A program made the position numbers and the translations under genes. Positions 1 through 8,252 of a stretch of DNA of 64,000 nucleotides are shown one piece after another. Source of the DNA: Cellulomonas sp. 73-145. Its GTDB lineage: Bacteria; Actinomycetota; Actinomycetes; Actinomycetales; Cellulomonadaceae. Location: assembly GCA_001898185.1 (NCBI GenBank), contig MKTI01000013.1, forward strand, positions 434,001 through 498,000, read 5' to 3'. The notes under the pieces were generated by a model. That model searched no databases, was not told the origin of the DNA, and saw only the letters and a list, made by a program, of their open reading frames with translations. Within the stretch, counting starts at the first letter, position 1. Every line of letters starts with the position of its first letter.

Positions 1-332
1 CGGCCGCGGACCGCGACGCCGGCGTCGCGTCCGGCGTGAACAACGCGGTGGCCCGCACGGGAGGACTGCTGGCCATCGCCGTGCTGCCGGCACTGGCCGG
101 CATCTCCGGTGCCGACTACCAGAACCCGGCGTCGTTCCACGAGGGCTTCCGGGTGGCGATGGCCATCTGCGCCGGCCTGCTCGTCGTCGGCGGCGCGATC
201 GCCGCGCTGACCATCCGGAACCCGCGCGCCGGCGCGGCGCCGCCCGCCCCGCACGAGCGGTACAGCTGCGACCTGGGCGGTCCGCCCATCCATGAGACCT
301 CCGGGCCGGCCGTCACCGCCGACGAGTCGTAA
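1..332 (+). CDS. MFS transporter, C-terminal fragment (DHA2-type drug exporter)
   Basis: Only the last ~110 codons are present; the gene begins before the window. The reading frame is open from base 3 and ends with TAA at 330-332. The visible part starts with a helix reading GVASGVNNAVARTGG, the conserved motif in the late transmembrane helices of 14-helix DHA2 exporters. A second hydrophobic segment follows (about AICAGLLVVGGAIAAL) and then a hydrophilic cytoplasmic tail. The family exports drugs or organic ions using the proton gradient across the cell membrane. The substrate cannot be told from this end. Confidence 0.75.
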   Translation, partial: AADRDAGVASGVNNAVARTGGLLAIAVLPALAGISGADYQNPASFHEGFRVAMAICAGLLVVGGAIAALTIRNPRAGAAPPAPHERYSCDLGGPPIHETSGPAVTADES

Positions 333-407
333 CCGCCGGCGAGGAGACCACCTGGTCACGACCGCGCGGGACTACCGCGGCGCGCCGCCGACGCGGACGA
401 TGGCGCG

Positions 408-1223
408 ATGACCGCCCACAGTTCCGCCGAGAAGGCCGCCGCGTTCCTCGACCTGCACACCGGCCCGGGCTTCGTGCTCCCCAACGCATGGGACGCCGGC
501 TCGGCCCGGATCCTCGCGCAGCTCGGCTTCCCGGCCATCGCGACGACGAGCGCGGGGATCGCCTGGTCGCTAGGGGTGCCCGACGGCGGCGGCATCGACC
601 GGGACACGATGCTGACCCACGTCGCGAGGATCGTCGCCGCGGTCGACGTCCCGGTGACCGCCGACCTGGAGTCCGGCTACGGCGCCACGCCCGACGACGT
701 CGCCGCCACGGTGGCCCGCGCCGTGGAGCTCGGGGCCGTGGGCGGCAACCTCGAGGACGCCGCGGACGGCCGGCTGTTCGACCTCGAACCCGCCGTCGAG
801 CGGGTCGCCGCCGCCCGAGCCGCCGCTCCCCGCGGCACCTTCGTGCTGAACGCCCGGACGGACACCTACTTCGTCGGCGCCACGGACGACCCGTTCGACC
901 GGACCGTCGAGCGCGCCCAGCGCTACATCGAGGCAGGTGCCGACTGCATCTTCGTGCCGGGCGTCGTCGAGGCGGAGACCATCCGCCGCCTTGCCGCTGC
1001 CATCCCGGCACCGCTCAACGTGGTGGCCGGGCTGGCCAGCACCATCGACGCGCCGACCCTCTTCTCACTCGGCGTGAAGCGGATCAGCCTCGGCGGCAGC
1101 CTGGCGCGCGCCGCCTACAGCGCGCTGGAGCGAGCCGGCCGCGAGCTGCTCGACACGGGCACCCTCGGCTTCCTCGACGGCGCCCTCAGCTACGCCGACC
1201 TCCAGCGCCGGTTCGCTGGCTAG
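408..1223 (+). CDS. Isocitrate lyase/PEP mutase superfamily protein
   Basis: The 271-residue protein has the TIM-barrel pattern of the PEP mutase/2-methylisocitrate lyase superfamily: an early PNAWDAGSAR stretch, a metal-binding region around TADLESGYG and a VGGNLED segment. The family cleaves or rearranges C-C or P-C bonds of 2-oxoacid-type substrates with Mg2+. The lyase-type active-site cysteine loop (KKCGH) is absent, so this is the short uncharacterised oxaloacetate-decarboxylase-like subgroup and not a true isocitrate lyase. It stands alone 75 bp after the MFS gene with a weak ribosome-binding site. The substrate is unknown. Confidence 0.8.
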   Translation: MTAHSSAEKAAAFLDLHTGPGFVLPNAWDAGSARILAQLGFPAIATTSAGIAWSLGVPDGGGIDRDTMLTHVARIVAAVDVPVTADLESGYGATPDDVAATVARAVELGAVGGNLEDAADGRLFDLEPAVERVAAARAAAPRGTFVLNARTDTYFVGATDDPFDRTVERAQRYIEAGADCIFVPGVVEAETIRRLAAAIPAPLNVVAGLASTIDAPTLFSLGVKRISLGGSLARAAYSALERAGRELLDTGTLGFLDGALSYADLQRRFAG

Positions 1224-1296
1224 CCCGCCGCAGGTCAACAGAACGAGACGTCCAGCGACCGCCACTGACGAGGGCCGTGCCGTCTAGCGTGACTGC

Positions 1297-1893
1297 GTGT
1301 TCGTCGTGCAGCCTGTCGAGAGGTGGGAGATCCCACAGCGCTCCGACGTACTCGTCTGCAGCGCCCTTGCGCACGGTCGACCGCAAGGTCTCGTGACCTC
1401 GCCCGCAAGCCGCGATGGCCTCGGTGACCCCGAGGTGTCGGAGCGCTACCGGGCCCTGCGAGACGAGGTCCGAGGCCGAGCGGACGACGACCAACGGACG
1501 CGTCTGGACGTTCTGGAAGTGTCAGGCCCTGGCACTTCGTGGACGCGGTGGCAGTCGACGGTGCAGCTGATGCGGCTGGATGACGATCCCCGCGTCGTGG
1601 AGCTGGCTCGAGCGGTCTGGGTCGCTCTGGGGGCAAACGAGTATGCGTTGGCTCTGCGGCTTCGACCGAGGACCTTCCGGGGCTTTCTGGAGGGCCGCCT
1701 CTGGCTCGGAGCGGGTTCGATGGGGGCAACCGGATTCGCGATCGCAGCGGCGTATCTCTTCCAGACGGGTCACCCGTGGTGGTGGACATGCCTGGTTCTC
1801 GCCCTGCTGTGGCCCGCCGCGGTCACGGCCGTGTTCCTGCGCTCCTATCGGGCGCGCAAGGCAATCGGAGGCCGGGAACTGCCGTTCGTCTAG
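1297..1893 (+). CDS. Hypothetical protein with two C-terminal membrane segments
   Basis: I do not recognise a family. The N-terminal ~125 residues are soluble and charged. Two hydrophobic helices follow, about residues 138-154 and 160-180, separated by a short HPWWW turn, and the protein ends in a basic tail, so it should be a membrane protein with a large cytoplasmic domain. A start at GTG 1297 keeps GC-rich third positions, but GTG 1393, preceded by AAGG, gives a more natural N terminus. Codon usage is less biased than that of its neighbours. Confidence 0.55.
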   Translation: MFVVQPVERWEIPQRSDVLVCSALAHGRPQGLVTSPASRDGLGDPEVSERYRALRDEVRGRADDDQRTRLDVLEVSGPGTSWTRWQSTVQLMRLDDDPRVVELARAVWVALGANEYALALRLRPRTFRGFLEGRLWLGAGSMGATGFAIAAAYLFQTGHPWWWTCLVLALLWPAAVTAVFLRSYRARKAIGGRELPFV

Positions 1894-1992
1894 CGGCCCC
1901 GCCGTATCTCAGGGTTGCCCTGGGCTCCCGTGAGCAGGTCTTGCACGTATAACGCCGCCTTCGGACCACCCCACGTGGCGGGAGACGCTCCG

Positions 1993-4251
1993 TCAGGCCA
2001 GCCCGTCCGCCTTCAGCGCGTCCGTCAGCAGGCTGACCAAGGCCTCCAGCTGCACGTCGGCCGACGCCGAGCCCTCCTGCTCCCCCGCCCCGTCCAGCGC
2101 CCGCGCCGCGAGGCCCGACTTCTGGTCGATCAACTCGGCGATCTTCGCGTCGATGGTCTGCGCGGCGATGATGCGCCAGGCGGTGACCGGCTCGGACTGG
2201 CCGATGCGGTGGATGCGGTCGATGGCCTGCGTCTGCTCGGCGTCGGTCCAGGACAGCTCGGCGAGCACCATGTTGGACGCCACCTGCAGGTTGATCCCCA
2301 CGCCGGCGGCGGTCAGCGAGCAGACCACCACCTGCACCTCGGGGTCCTCGGTGAACGCCTTGATGTTCCTGGCGCGCACCCGCGGCGTCTGCTCACCGCG
2401 GATGGACGCGTACTTGATCCCCCGGTCGGCAAACGTCTGCTCGGCCTGATCCATCACGTCGATGTGCTTGGCGAAGAAGACGACCTTGCCGACGTTGCGG
2501 GCCAGCTGTGCGGTGTAGTCGGCGGCGAGCCCGGCCTTCGCCTGGCCGATGCGCCGGACCATGGTGAACACGTTGTCGCCGGTGGACCTCTCGCTGGAGT
2601 CCTTGAGCTCGGCAGCAGCGACCCGGCGCACCAGCTCCAGGTCGATGCCGTCGACCGCACGGGCAGGATGGCCGACGGTGCGCGCCGCCACCGCTGACCG
2701 GTAGTGCGCCACCATCCGCTGGGCCAGCGCGGCCTCCGCCGCGCGGATGGACCGTCCGATGGCCCCGTCGAGCTCCACCGGCAGGTCGGCCACCCGGCGG
2801 GCGGGGATGTCCGCCACCACGTCGACCTTGCGGCGTCGGACGATGCCCTGCTCGATCACGGCGGTCCGCGCGGCAGACGAGAACCCGCGGTCGGCCGGCG
2901 TCAGCTCGGTCTCCTCGAGCGCGGCCATCAGCGAGCCGAGCGGCTTGGTGTCGTCGATCCAGCCGAGGAACTGCCAGATGGCCCGGAAGTCCTCGATGTC
3001 GTTGATCAGCGGGGTGCCCGTGAGGGCCATCAGCAGCGGCCGGGCGATGCGTTCACGGATGCGCTGCGACACCGCCAGCACGTTCTGGGAGCGCTGCGAG
3101 CCCTTGTTCTTGATGAAGTGGGCCTCGTCGACGATCATCCCGCGGAAGCCGAAGTCGCCCATCCAGCCGACGTGCCGGTCGAGGATCTCGTAGTTGACGA
3201 TCACCACGTCGGCGAAGGCGTCGACCGTGTCACCGTCGCCGTGCACCACGGTCGCGCGGCGCAGCGGGGTCCACATGCCCACCTCGTGGGCCCAGTTCGT
3301 CTTGACGACGTTGGGCACCACCACCAGCAGCGGGTACGAGTTGGTCACCTGTGCGGCGACCAGCGCCTGCGCCGTCTTGCCCAGGCCGGGCTCGTCGGCC
3401 AGCAGGAAGGTGCGGTGCCCGCCGGCGGCGGCCGCGACCACGCCGGCCTGGTGCGGCATCAGCTGCCGACCGGGGGGAAGCGGAACGAACCGCGGCTCGG
3501 GCAGCGGCATGCAGGCGGGGGCGCCGGCCGACGCCTCCTCGAACGAGCGGAACAGCGGCTCCAGCAGCTCCCAGCCGGCCAGCCGGCGCGGCTTGACCGC
3601 GATGCGCTGGGCGGCCGCCGAGTAGTCGGGCGCGAGGAACGGGTTGGACAGCTGGTGGGACAGCACCGACTGCGGGATCACCCGCTTCTCGACGGTCGGC
3701 GCCGGGGCGGGCGGCGGTGTCGGCTCGGGCTCGTCGGGCACCTCGAGGCCACCGGCCCGCATCAGCTGGGCCTTGTAGGCGCGGGCGCCGTCGGAGACGC
3801 GGGCGTCGTCGTCCAGCAGGTGCAGCAGGGAGGTGTCGCGAGCGGCGATGCGGGCCAGCATCGTCGCCACCCCGTCCAGACGCTTGAGCTGCTCGCCGCG
3901 TCGCGACGGGCCCAGGCTCGCGTCGGCCATGGTGCGAGCGCGCTCCTCGCGCACCAGCAGCGCCACCACCTGGAACTTGGTGCGGGTCGACGGGCGGATC
4001 GGCGGCCGCTGCACGGCACGCTCCACCTCACCCGCCACCTCCGCCAGCACCGGGATGATCCCCTGCTGGTCGGGGCGCGGGCTGCGGCGTCGTGGCGCCC
4101 CGGAGTCGGTCCGGGGACGACCGGAGTCGTTGCGGGTGCGTCCGGAGTCGCTCCGGGTGGCGCCCTGACCGCGCTGGCCTGCTCGGGCCACATCTCCTCC
4201 TTCGCGGAGCACCCACACGTGGGTCAACGGGCCGACCCGACGCGGACCCAC
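1993..4251 (-). CDS. SNF2-family DEAD/DEAH-box helicase
   Basis: The 752-residue protein is a Swi2/Snf2-type ATPase that would translocate on double-stranded DNA. Walker A reads DEPGLGKT near residue 290, the DEAH box lies in IVDEAH near 373, a TGTPL motif III follows, and the C-terminal RecA lobe ends with GVGINL and DRIHRIGQ near 680. The N-terminal ~230 residues are poorly conserved and proline-rich, and contain three copies of a seven-residue repeat centred on DSG. The start is uncertain because the first ~50 codons are low-complexity. The gene is monocistronic. Its role is unassigned; related actinobacterial proteins serve DNA repair or chromatin-like remodelling. Confidence 0.85.
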   Translation of the reverse strand: MGPRRVGPLTHVWVLREGGDVARAGQRGQGATRSDSGRTRNDSGRPRTDSGAPRRRSPRPDQQGIIPVLAEVAGEVERAVQRPPIRPSTRTKFQVVALLVREERARTMADASLGPSRRGEQLKRLDGVATMLARIAARDTSLLHLLDDDARVSDGARAYKAQLMRAGGLEVPDEPEPTPPPAPAPTVEKRVIPQSVLSHQLSNPFLAPDYSAAAQRIAVKPRRLAGWELLEPLFRSFEEASAGAPACMPLPEPRFVPLPPGRQLMPHQAGVVAAAAGGHRTFLLADEPGLGKTAQALVAAQVTNSYPLLVVVPNVVKTNWAHEVGMWTPLRRATVVHGDGDTVDAFADVVIVNYEILDRHVGWMGDFGFRGMIVDEAHFIKNKGSQRSQNVLAVSQRIRERIARPLLMALTGTPLINDIEDFRAIWQFLGWIDDTKPLGSLMAALEETELTPADRGFSSAARTAVIEQGIVRRRKVDVVADIPARRVADLPVELDGAIGRSIRAAEAALAQRMVAHYRSAVAARTVGHPARAVDGIDLELVRRVAAAELKDSSERSTGDNVFTMVRRIGQAKAGLAADYTAQLARNVGKVVFFAKHIDVMDQAEQTFADRGIKYASIRGEQTPRVRARNIKAFTEDPEVQVVVCSLTAAGVGINLQVASNMVLAELSWTDAEQTQAIDRIHRIGQSEPVTAWRIIAAQTIDAKIAELIDQKSGLAARALDGAGEQEGSASADVQLEALVSLLTDALKADGLA
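4100..4162 (-). repeat. Three 21-bp tandem units coding a DSG heptad
   Basis: On the plus strand three consecutive 21-bp units each begin with CCGGAGTCG (4100-4120, 4121-4141, 4142-4162). Read on the minus strand they encode seven-residue repeats with a DSG core in the helicase N terminus. The units differ at several third positions, so the repeat is not brand new. It may vary in copy number between strains. Confidence 0.7.
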
Positions 4252-4575
4252 GGCGCCCGACGATCGCCGCGCAGGTGTGCGCCGCTGCCACCGAGGGACT
4301 CGGTGACCGGCGCCGACAGCTCGGGCAGATCAGAACCGCGGGCACTGGCGCGGAGAGCGAGGCGCTGTCCGGTGATGCCAGGCGCGGACGGTGGGGCCGT
4401 ACGGGTCACGTTGGTCGGTGCTGACGCGCACCACGGTGGCGTGAACCTGGCGGGATCCTATCGGAGGGCGCCGCACCCGTGCAGATCCGGCTCGCGGCTC
4501 ATCCCCGGCAGGGCGTGGGGTCACCGGCCAGGGCGCCGGCCTTGGGGCCGCGCCCCACCGCTGTCGGCGACGAGG
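4252..4575. other. Intergenic gap with no recognised feature
   Basis: These 324 bp lie between the helicase start and the fucosidase stop. I see no tRNA, no strong hairpin terminator and no well-biased reading frame. Short overlapping ORFs are present but have no ribosome-binding site or recognisable protein pattern. The helicase promoter should be here but cannot be picked by eye. Confidence 0.5.
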
Positions 4576-6135
4576 TCAGCCGTGGACCACGTCGGTGCGC
4601 CGGCGCGTGGCTTCCGGGTCGAGCGAGACCTTGACCACCACGCCGACCTCGGTGAGGGTCCCACCGTCGGGGGCAGCGCCCAGCTCCACGGTCAGCGCCG
4701 CGTGGTCCTGCCGCCACTGCGGCGCATCCGCCTGACCCAGCACGCTCACCGCGCGGATCCCCCGGGTCAGCAGTCCCCGACCGGACCCGAACGACTCGAT
4801 CCGCGCCGTCCCGTCCGCGGGCCGCCGCAGCACGATGGCGTAGACGTGGTCACCCGTGACGTCCGTGCGCGACGTGAACCGCACGTCCGCCGAGGTGTAG
4901 GCCGTGGCCTCGTGGTCGACGAACGACCCGACGGCCACCGCCGTCGGCCCTTCGCCGGCCACCGCCCACGGCCGCGTGCCGTAGATCGCCTCCCCGTTGC
5001 GCGACAGCCAGGCGCCGATGCCTTCCAGGAGCTCCTGCTCGGCCGCGGGGATCGTTCCCTCGGGGGTGGGCCCCACGTTCAGCAGCAGGACCCCGTTCTT
5101 CGCCACGACGTCGACGAGCTCGCCCACCAGGTCGGCCACCGACTTGTAGTCGTGGCCCTCGACCCAGCCCCAGGAGCTGCGCGAGACCGACGTGTCGTTC
5201 TGCCACACCTGCGGACGGATCCCGGCGATCGACCCCCGCTCGACGTCGTACACCGCACTTCCGTCCGCGAAGGACGTCCACTTGTAGTTGATGACGACCT
5301 CGCGCCCCCACTGGGCCGCACGGTTGTAGTAGTACGCCGCCAGCTTGCGCACGTAGGGCTCGAACGCCGGCTGCTCGATCCACCAGTCGAACCACAGCAC
5401 TTGCGGCCGGTACCGGTCGACGATCTCCACCGTCCGCAGCAGCCAGTCCTCGAGGAACTGCTCGTTCGGCGCGGTCTCCTCCCGCTGCGCCGGTCCGTAG
5501 AAGTCCACGAAGGCCGGGTCCAGCACGTCGGAGTCGAACCGGGAGCCGCCGTTCATGAAGAACCAGTGCTCGGCACGGTGCGACGACGCCCCGGCCACCA
5601 GCCAGGCACGCCGCGTGGCATCGAGCAGGTCGCCGAGCACGTCCCTGCGCGGACCCATCGCGGTGGCCTTCCACCGGGACCGGTCCGTCTCGTACATCGC
5701 GAACCCGTCGTGGTGCTCCGCGACCGGCACCACGAACTGCGCGCCGGCACGGCGGAACAACGCCGCCCAGGCATCAGGGTCGAACTGCTCCATGGTGAAC
5801 GACGGGATGAAGTCCTTGTAACCGAACTCGTCCTGAGGCCCGTACGTCGCCACGTGGTGCTCGAACTCCGGCGTGCCGGCGCGGTACATCTCCCGCGAGT
5901 ACCACTCGTTGTGGAAGGCGGGGACCGAGAAGACGCCCCAGTGCAGGAAGACGCCGAACTTCGCGTCCAGGTACCACCGAGGCGGCTGATAGGCCGCCAG
6001 CGACTCCCAGCTGTCCCGGAACGGCCCGGCCGCGATCACCGCGTCCACCGCCGACAGCCCCGCCGAGTTGTCCGCCACGTCCACCGCCGGCGGCAACCCG
6101 GTCCACTCGGCACCGCGCCGAACGACCTCACTCAC
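4576..6135 (-). CDS. Alpha-L-fucosidase (GH29)
   Basis: The 519-residue protein is a family GH29 fucosidase that releases L-fucose by a retaining mechanism. The early FGVFLHWGVFSVP strand and the AEHHDGFAMY segment are typical of the family. The nucleophile Asp should be D250 in VLWFDWW. A C-terminal beta-sandwich follows from about residue 400. No signal peptide is visible, so the enzyme is probably cytoplasmic and acts on imported fucosylated oligosaccharides. It is the last gene of the iolE-iolG transcript, 44 bp after iolG, with a GGGAG site before ATG 6135. A fucosidase co-transcribed with inositol genes is unusual. Confidence 0.92.
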   Translation of the reverse strand: MSEVVRRGAEWTGLPPAVDVADNSAGLSAVDAVIAAGPFRDSWESLAAYQPPRWYLDAKFGVFLHWGVFSVPAFHNEWYSREMYRAGTPEFEHHVATYGPQDEFGYKDFIPSFTMEQFDPDAWAALFRRAGAQFVVPVAEHHDGFAMYETDRSRWKATAMGPRRDVLGDLLDATRRAWLVAGASSHRAEHWFFMNGGSRFDSDVLDPAFVDFYGPAQREETAPNEQFLEDWLLRTVEIVDRYRPQVLWFDWWIEQPAFEPYVRKLAAYYYNRAAQWGREVVINYKWTSFADGSAVYDVERGSIAGIRPQVWQNDTSVSRSSWGWVEGHDYKSVADLVGELVDVVAKNGVLLLNVGPTPEGTIPAAEQELLEGIGAWLSRNGEAIYGTRPWAVAGEGPTAVAVGSFVDHEATAYTSADVRFTSRTDVTGDHVYAIVLRRPADGTARIESFGSGRGLLTRGIRAVSVLGQADAPQWRQDHAALTVELGAAPDGGTLTEVGVVVKVSLDPEATRRRTDVVHG

Positions 6136-6179
6136 GTCGACTCCCTTCCAGCCGGGCGCCCGGCCGCAGCCGGGTGCGC

Positions 6180-7169
6180 TCAGTCGACCCTGACCGGCTG
6201 ACCCTTGGTGGCGCTCAACGTGGCTGCATCGGCGAGCACCAGCGCCTCGCGCCCGTCGTGCAGCGACGGAGAGGGGCTGGTGCCCTGCACGATGGACTTC
6301 ACGAAGTGGTCGAGCTCGGCCCGGTACGCCTGGGCGTACCGCTGCAGGAAGAAGTCCAGGTACGGGCCCGCGGCATCGGAGGTCCGGGAACCGAAGTACC
6401 GCACCTGGGTCGCCGTGTGGTTCTCGGCGCGCAGCGACCCGTACGGCCCGAATGCCTCCAGGCGCTGGTCGTACCCGGTGGCGCAGTGCCTGCTGTTGAT
6501 GATGGTGGCCAGGGCGCCGGACGCGGCGCGAAGCGTGAGGACCGCTCCGTCGAAGTCGCCCGCGGCCTGGATCTCGGGATCGATGTTCTGGCCCGCCGCG
6601 GAGACCTCGACGACGTCCCCGAGCATGAACCGTGCCATGTCGAGGTCGTGGATCGTCATGTCGCGGAAGATGCCGCCCGACTGCGCGACGTACGACGCCG
6701 GCGGGGCCTGCGGGTCGCGGCTGATGATCGTCAGCTGCTCGAGCGGCCCGATCTCCCCGCGCTCGATCCGCGCCTTGACCTCCGCGAAGCCGGGGTCGAA
6801 CCGCCGGTTGAAGCCCACCATGACGCGATCGGCGCGGTCACCGACCGCGGCCAGGCAGCGGTCGACGCGCTCGATGTCCAGGTCGACCGGCTTCTCGGCG
6901 AGCACCGCCTTGCCCGCCTCGACGCCCGCGATGATCTGCTCGACGTGGAAGGGGGTCGGGGACCCGACGATGAGGGCGTCGACGTCGTCGGCCGCGAAGA
7001 CGTCGTCGACGACGGTCGTGGAGCGCGCGCCGTGCGCGGAGGCGAGCCGAGCGGCCGCGTCGCCGAACGGGTCGGCGACCAGCACCAGCTCGGCGTCGGG
7101 GTGCGAGGCGATGGCCTCGGCGTGCACGACGCCGATCCGACCCGCGCCGATGATCGCGAACCTGAGCAT
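6180..7169 (-). CDS. iolG: Inositol 2-dehydrogenase-like oxidoreductase (Gfo/Idh/MocA)
   Basis: The 329-residue protein starts with a Rossmann GAGRIG motif (about residues 8-13) and carries the family EKP motif (K93) and an HDLDMARF segment around H174, the catalytic Lys/His set of inositol dehydrogenases. It would oxidise myo-inositol (or an isomer) to 2-keto-inositol with NAD+. Gfo/Idh/MocA enzymes vary widely in substrate; the assignment rests on the surrounding iolB, iolC, iolD, mmsA and iolE-like genes. It lies 30 bp after the iolE-like gene in the same transcript. Confidence 0.85.
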   Translation of the reverse strand: MLRFAIIGAGRIGVVHAEAIASHPDAELVLVADPFGDAAARLASAHGARSTTVVDDVFAADDVDALIVGSPTPFHVEQIIAGVEAGKAVLAEKPVDLDIERVDRCLAAVGDRADRVMVGFNRRFDPGFAEVKARIERGEIGPLEQLTIISRDPQAPPASYVAQSGGIFRDMTIHDLDMARFMLGDVVEVSAAGQNIDPEIQAAGDFDGAVLTLRAASGALATIINSRHCATGYDQRLEAFGPYGSLRAENHTATQVRYFGSRTSDAAGPYLDFFLQRYAQAYRAELDHFVKSIVQGTSPSPSLHDGREALVLADAATLSATKGQPVRVD

Positions 7170-7199
7170 GTTCGTCAGTCCTTCTCGGTGGTGGACGGC

Positions 7200-8126
7200 T
7201 CAGAGCAGACCGAGGCCGCAGGAGGCGAGGAACTGGCGCGTCATCACGGCGTTGGGCAGCGGGAGTCGCGGGTCGCAGGGGTACAGGTCCTGCTCGCAGA
7301 TGACGTACAACTCCTTGTCGAGGCCGGCGAGGGCGTCGACCAGGCTCTTCATGTCCGGGGCGCCGGCCGGCGGCCGGACCGAGAGCCCGCGTGCGACGGC
7401 CTCGCCGAAGGGCCAGTCCTTCTCGTGCGACTCGCGCGTGAGGTCCACGTCGAACGCCTTGATGTGCACGTAGGAGATGCGCTCGGGGTACTGCTTGATC
7501 ATCTCCAGCGGGTCGCCACCGCCGTACACGATGTGGCCGGTGTCCAGGCACAGGTTGACGTACGTCGGGTCCGTCGCCTCGAACACCCGGTGGATGTCGT
7601 CCGGCGTCTCGATGTGGCTGTCGCCGTGCGGGTGCAGCACCATCTTCAGGCCGTACTCGTCCTTGAGGATCTGGCCCAGCCTGTTGGCGTTCTCGACGTA
7701 CAGGCTCCACGCCTCGGGCGAGAGCACGCGGTCGTCGGTGAACTCCCACGTCTTCTCGTCCCGGAACATCGGGGGCAGGTGCACGATGTACTCCGCGCCG
7801 ACCGCGGCGTGGGTCTCGGCGATCGCGCGGAAGGTCTTCTCGGTCTCGGCCCAGGCGTCGGCCTTGTGCAGGATCCCCCAGCCGGTGCCCGCGACGACGG
7901 TGAAGCCGTTGTCGTCCATCACCTTCTGCAGGCGCCGGGCGTCCTTGGGGAAGTAGCCGTACGGCCCGGTCTCCATGTACTCGAAGCCGGCCTCGGCCAT
8001 CTCGGCCAGCGCCTTCTCCCACGGGATCTGCTTCTCGTCGTCCGGGAACCACACACCCCACTGGTCGGGGCAGACGCCGATCGTCAGCTTGCTGTACCGC
8101 GGATCGGTGTTGCGGGCCTTGCTCAT
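7200..8126 (-). CDS. iolE: IolE-like TIM-barrel dehydratase/isomerase
   Basis: The AP-endonuclease-2-like TIM barrel (308 residues) begins with a strand ending in GVCPDQWGVWFPDD, and the ETGPYGYFP segment resembles 2-keto-myo-inositol dehydratases. Metal ligands are expected in VLHPHGDSH, LDTGH and VHIKAFD. The product of inositol dehydrogenase would be dehydrated here. ATG 8126 is chosen because GGAG lies 6 bp upstream; longer starts would lie inside the promoter. An isomerase of the IolI/IolH type is the alternative. A dedicated promoter with a GntR-type operator lies just upstream. Confidence 0.78.
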   Translation of the reverse strand: MSKARNTDPRYSKLTIGVCPDQWGVWFPDDEKQIPWEKALAEMAEAGFEYMETGPYGYFPKDARRLQKVMDDNGFTVVAGTGWGILHKADAWAETEKTFRAIAETHAAVGAEYIVHLPPMFRDEKTWEFTDDRVLSPEAWSLYVENANRLGQILKDEYGLKMVLHPHGDSHIETPDDIHRVFEATDPTYVNLCLDTGHIVYGGGDPLEMIKQYPERISYVHIKAFDVDLTRESHEKDWPFGEAVARGLSVRPPAGAPDMKSLVDALAGLDKELYVICEQDLYPCDPRLPLPNAVMTRQFLASCGLGLL

Positions 8127-8189
8127 GACTGCTCCAAGACGTGCGTGGGGGTGGGTGCGGGTCGGCGCGACGCGTCCTGCACGGCGCCC

Positions 8190-8234
8190 ATCGTGGCGCC
8201 GGCGGACATGACCTGTCAAGCAATTGTCCTTACA
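8190..8234 (-). promoter_or_regulatory. iolE-iolG-fucosidase promoter with GntR-type operator
   Basis: On the minus strand an imperfect palindrome TGTAAGGACA (8234-8225) is followed by 5 bp and a perfect TTGACA -35 box (8219-8214). A weak -10, CACGAT, lies 18 bp further on. The same operator-5 bp-TTGAC layout occurs at 14646-14666 (minus) and 15618-15638 (plus). The shared spacing suggests one regulator, most likely the GntR protein encoded at 14772. Confidence 0.7.
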
Positions 8235-8252
8235 TTTAGGTCCGCACTCGCG

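Noticed and set aside
2704-6201. A very long open frame (1165 codons) on the plus strand, opposite the helicase and fucosidase genes
   Set aside because: High-GC genes leave open antisense frames. This one has no family pattern, is rich in Arg, His and Gly, and runs across two real minus-strand genes.
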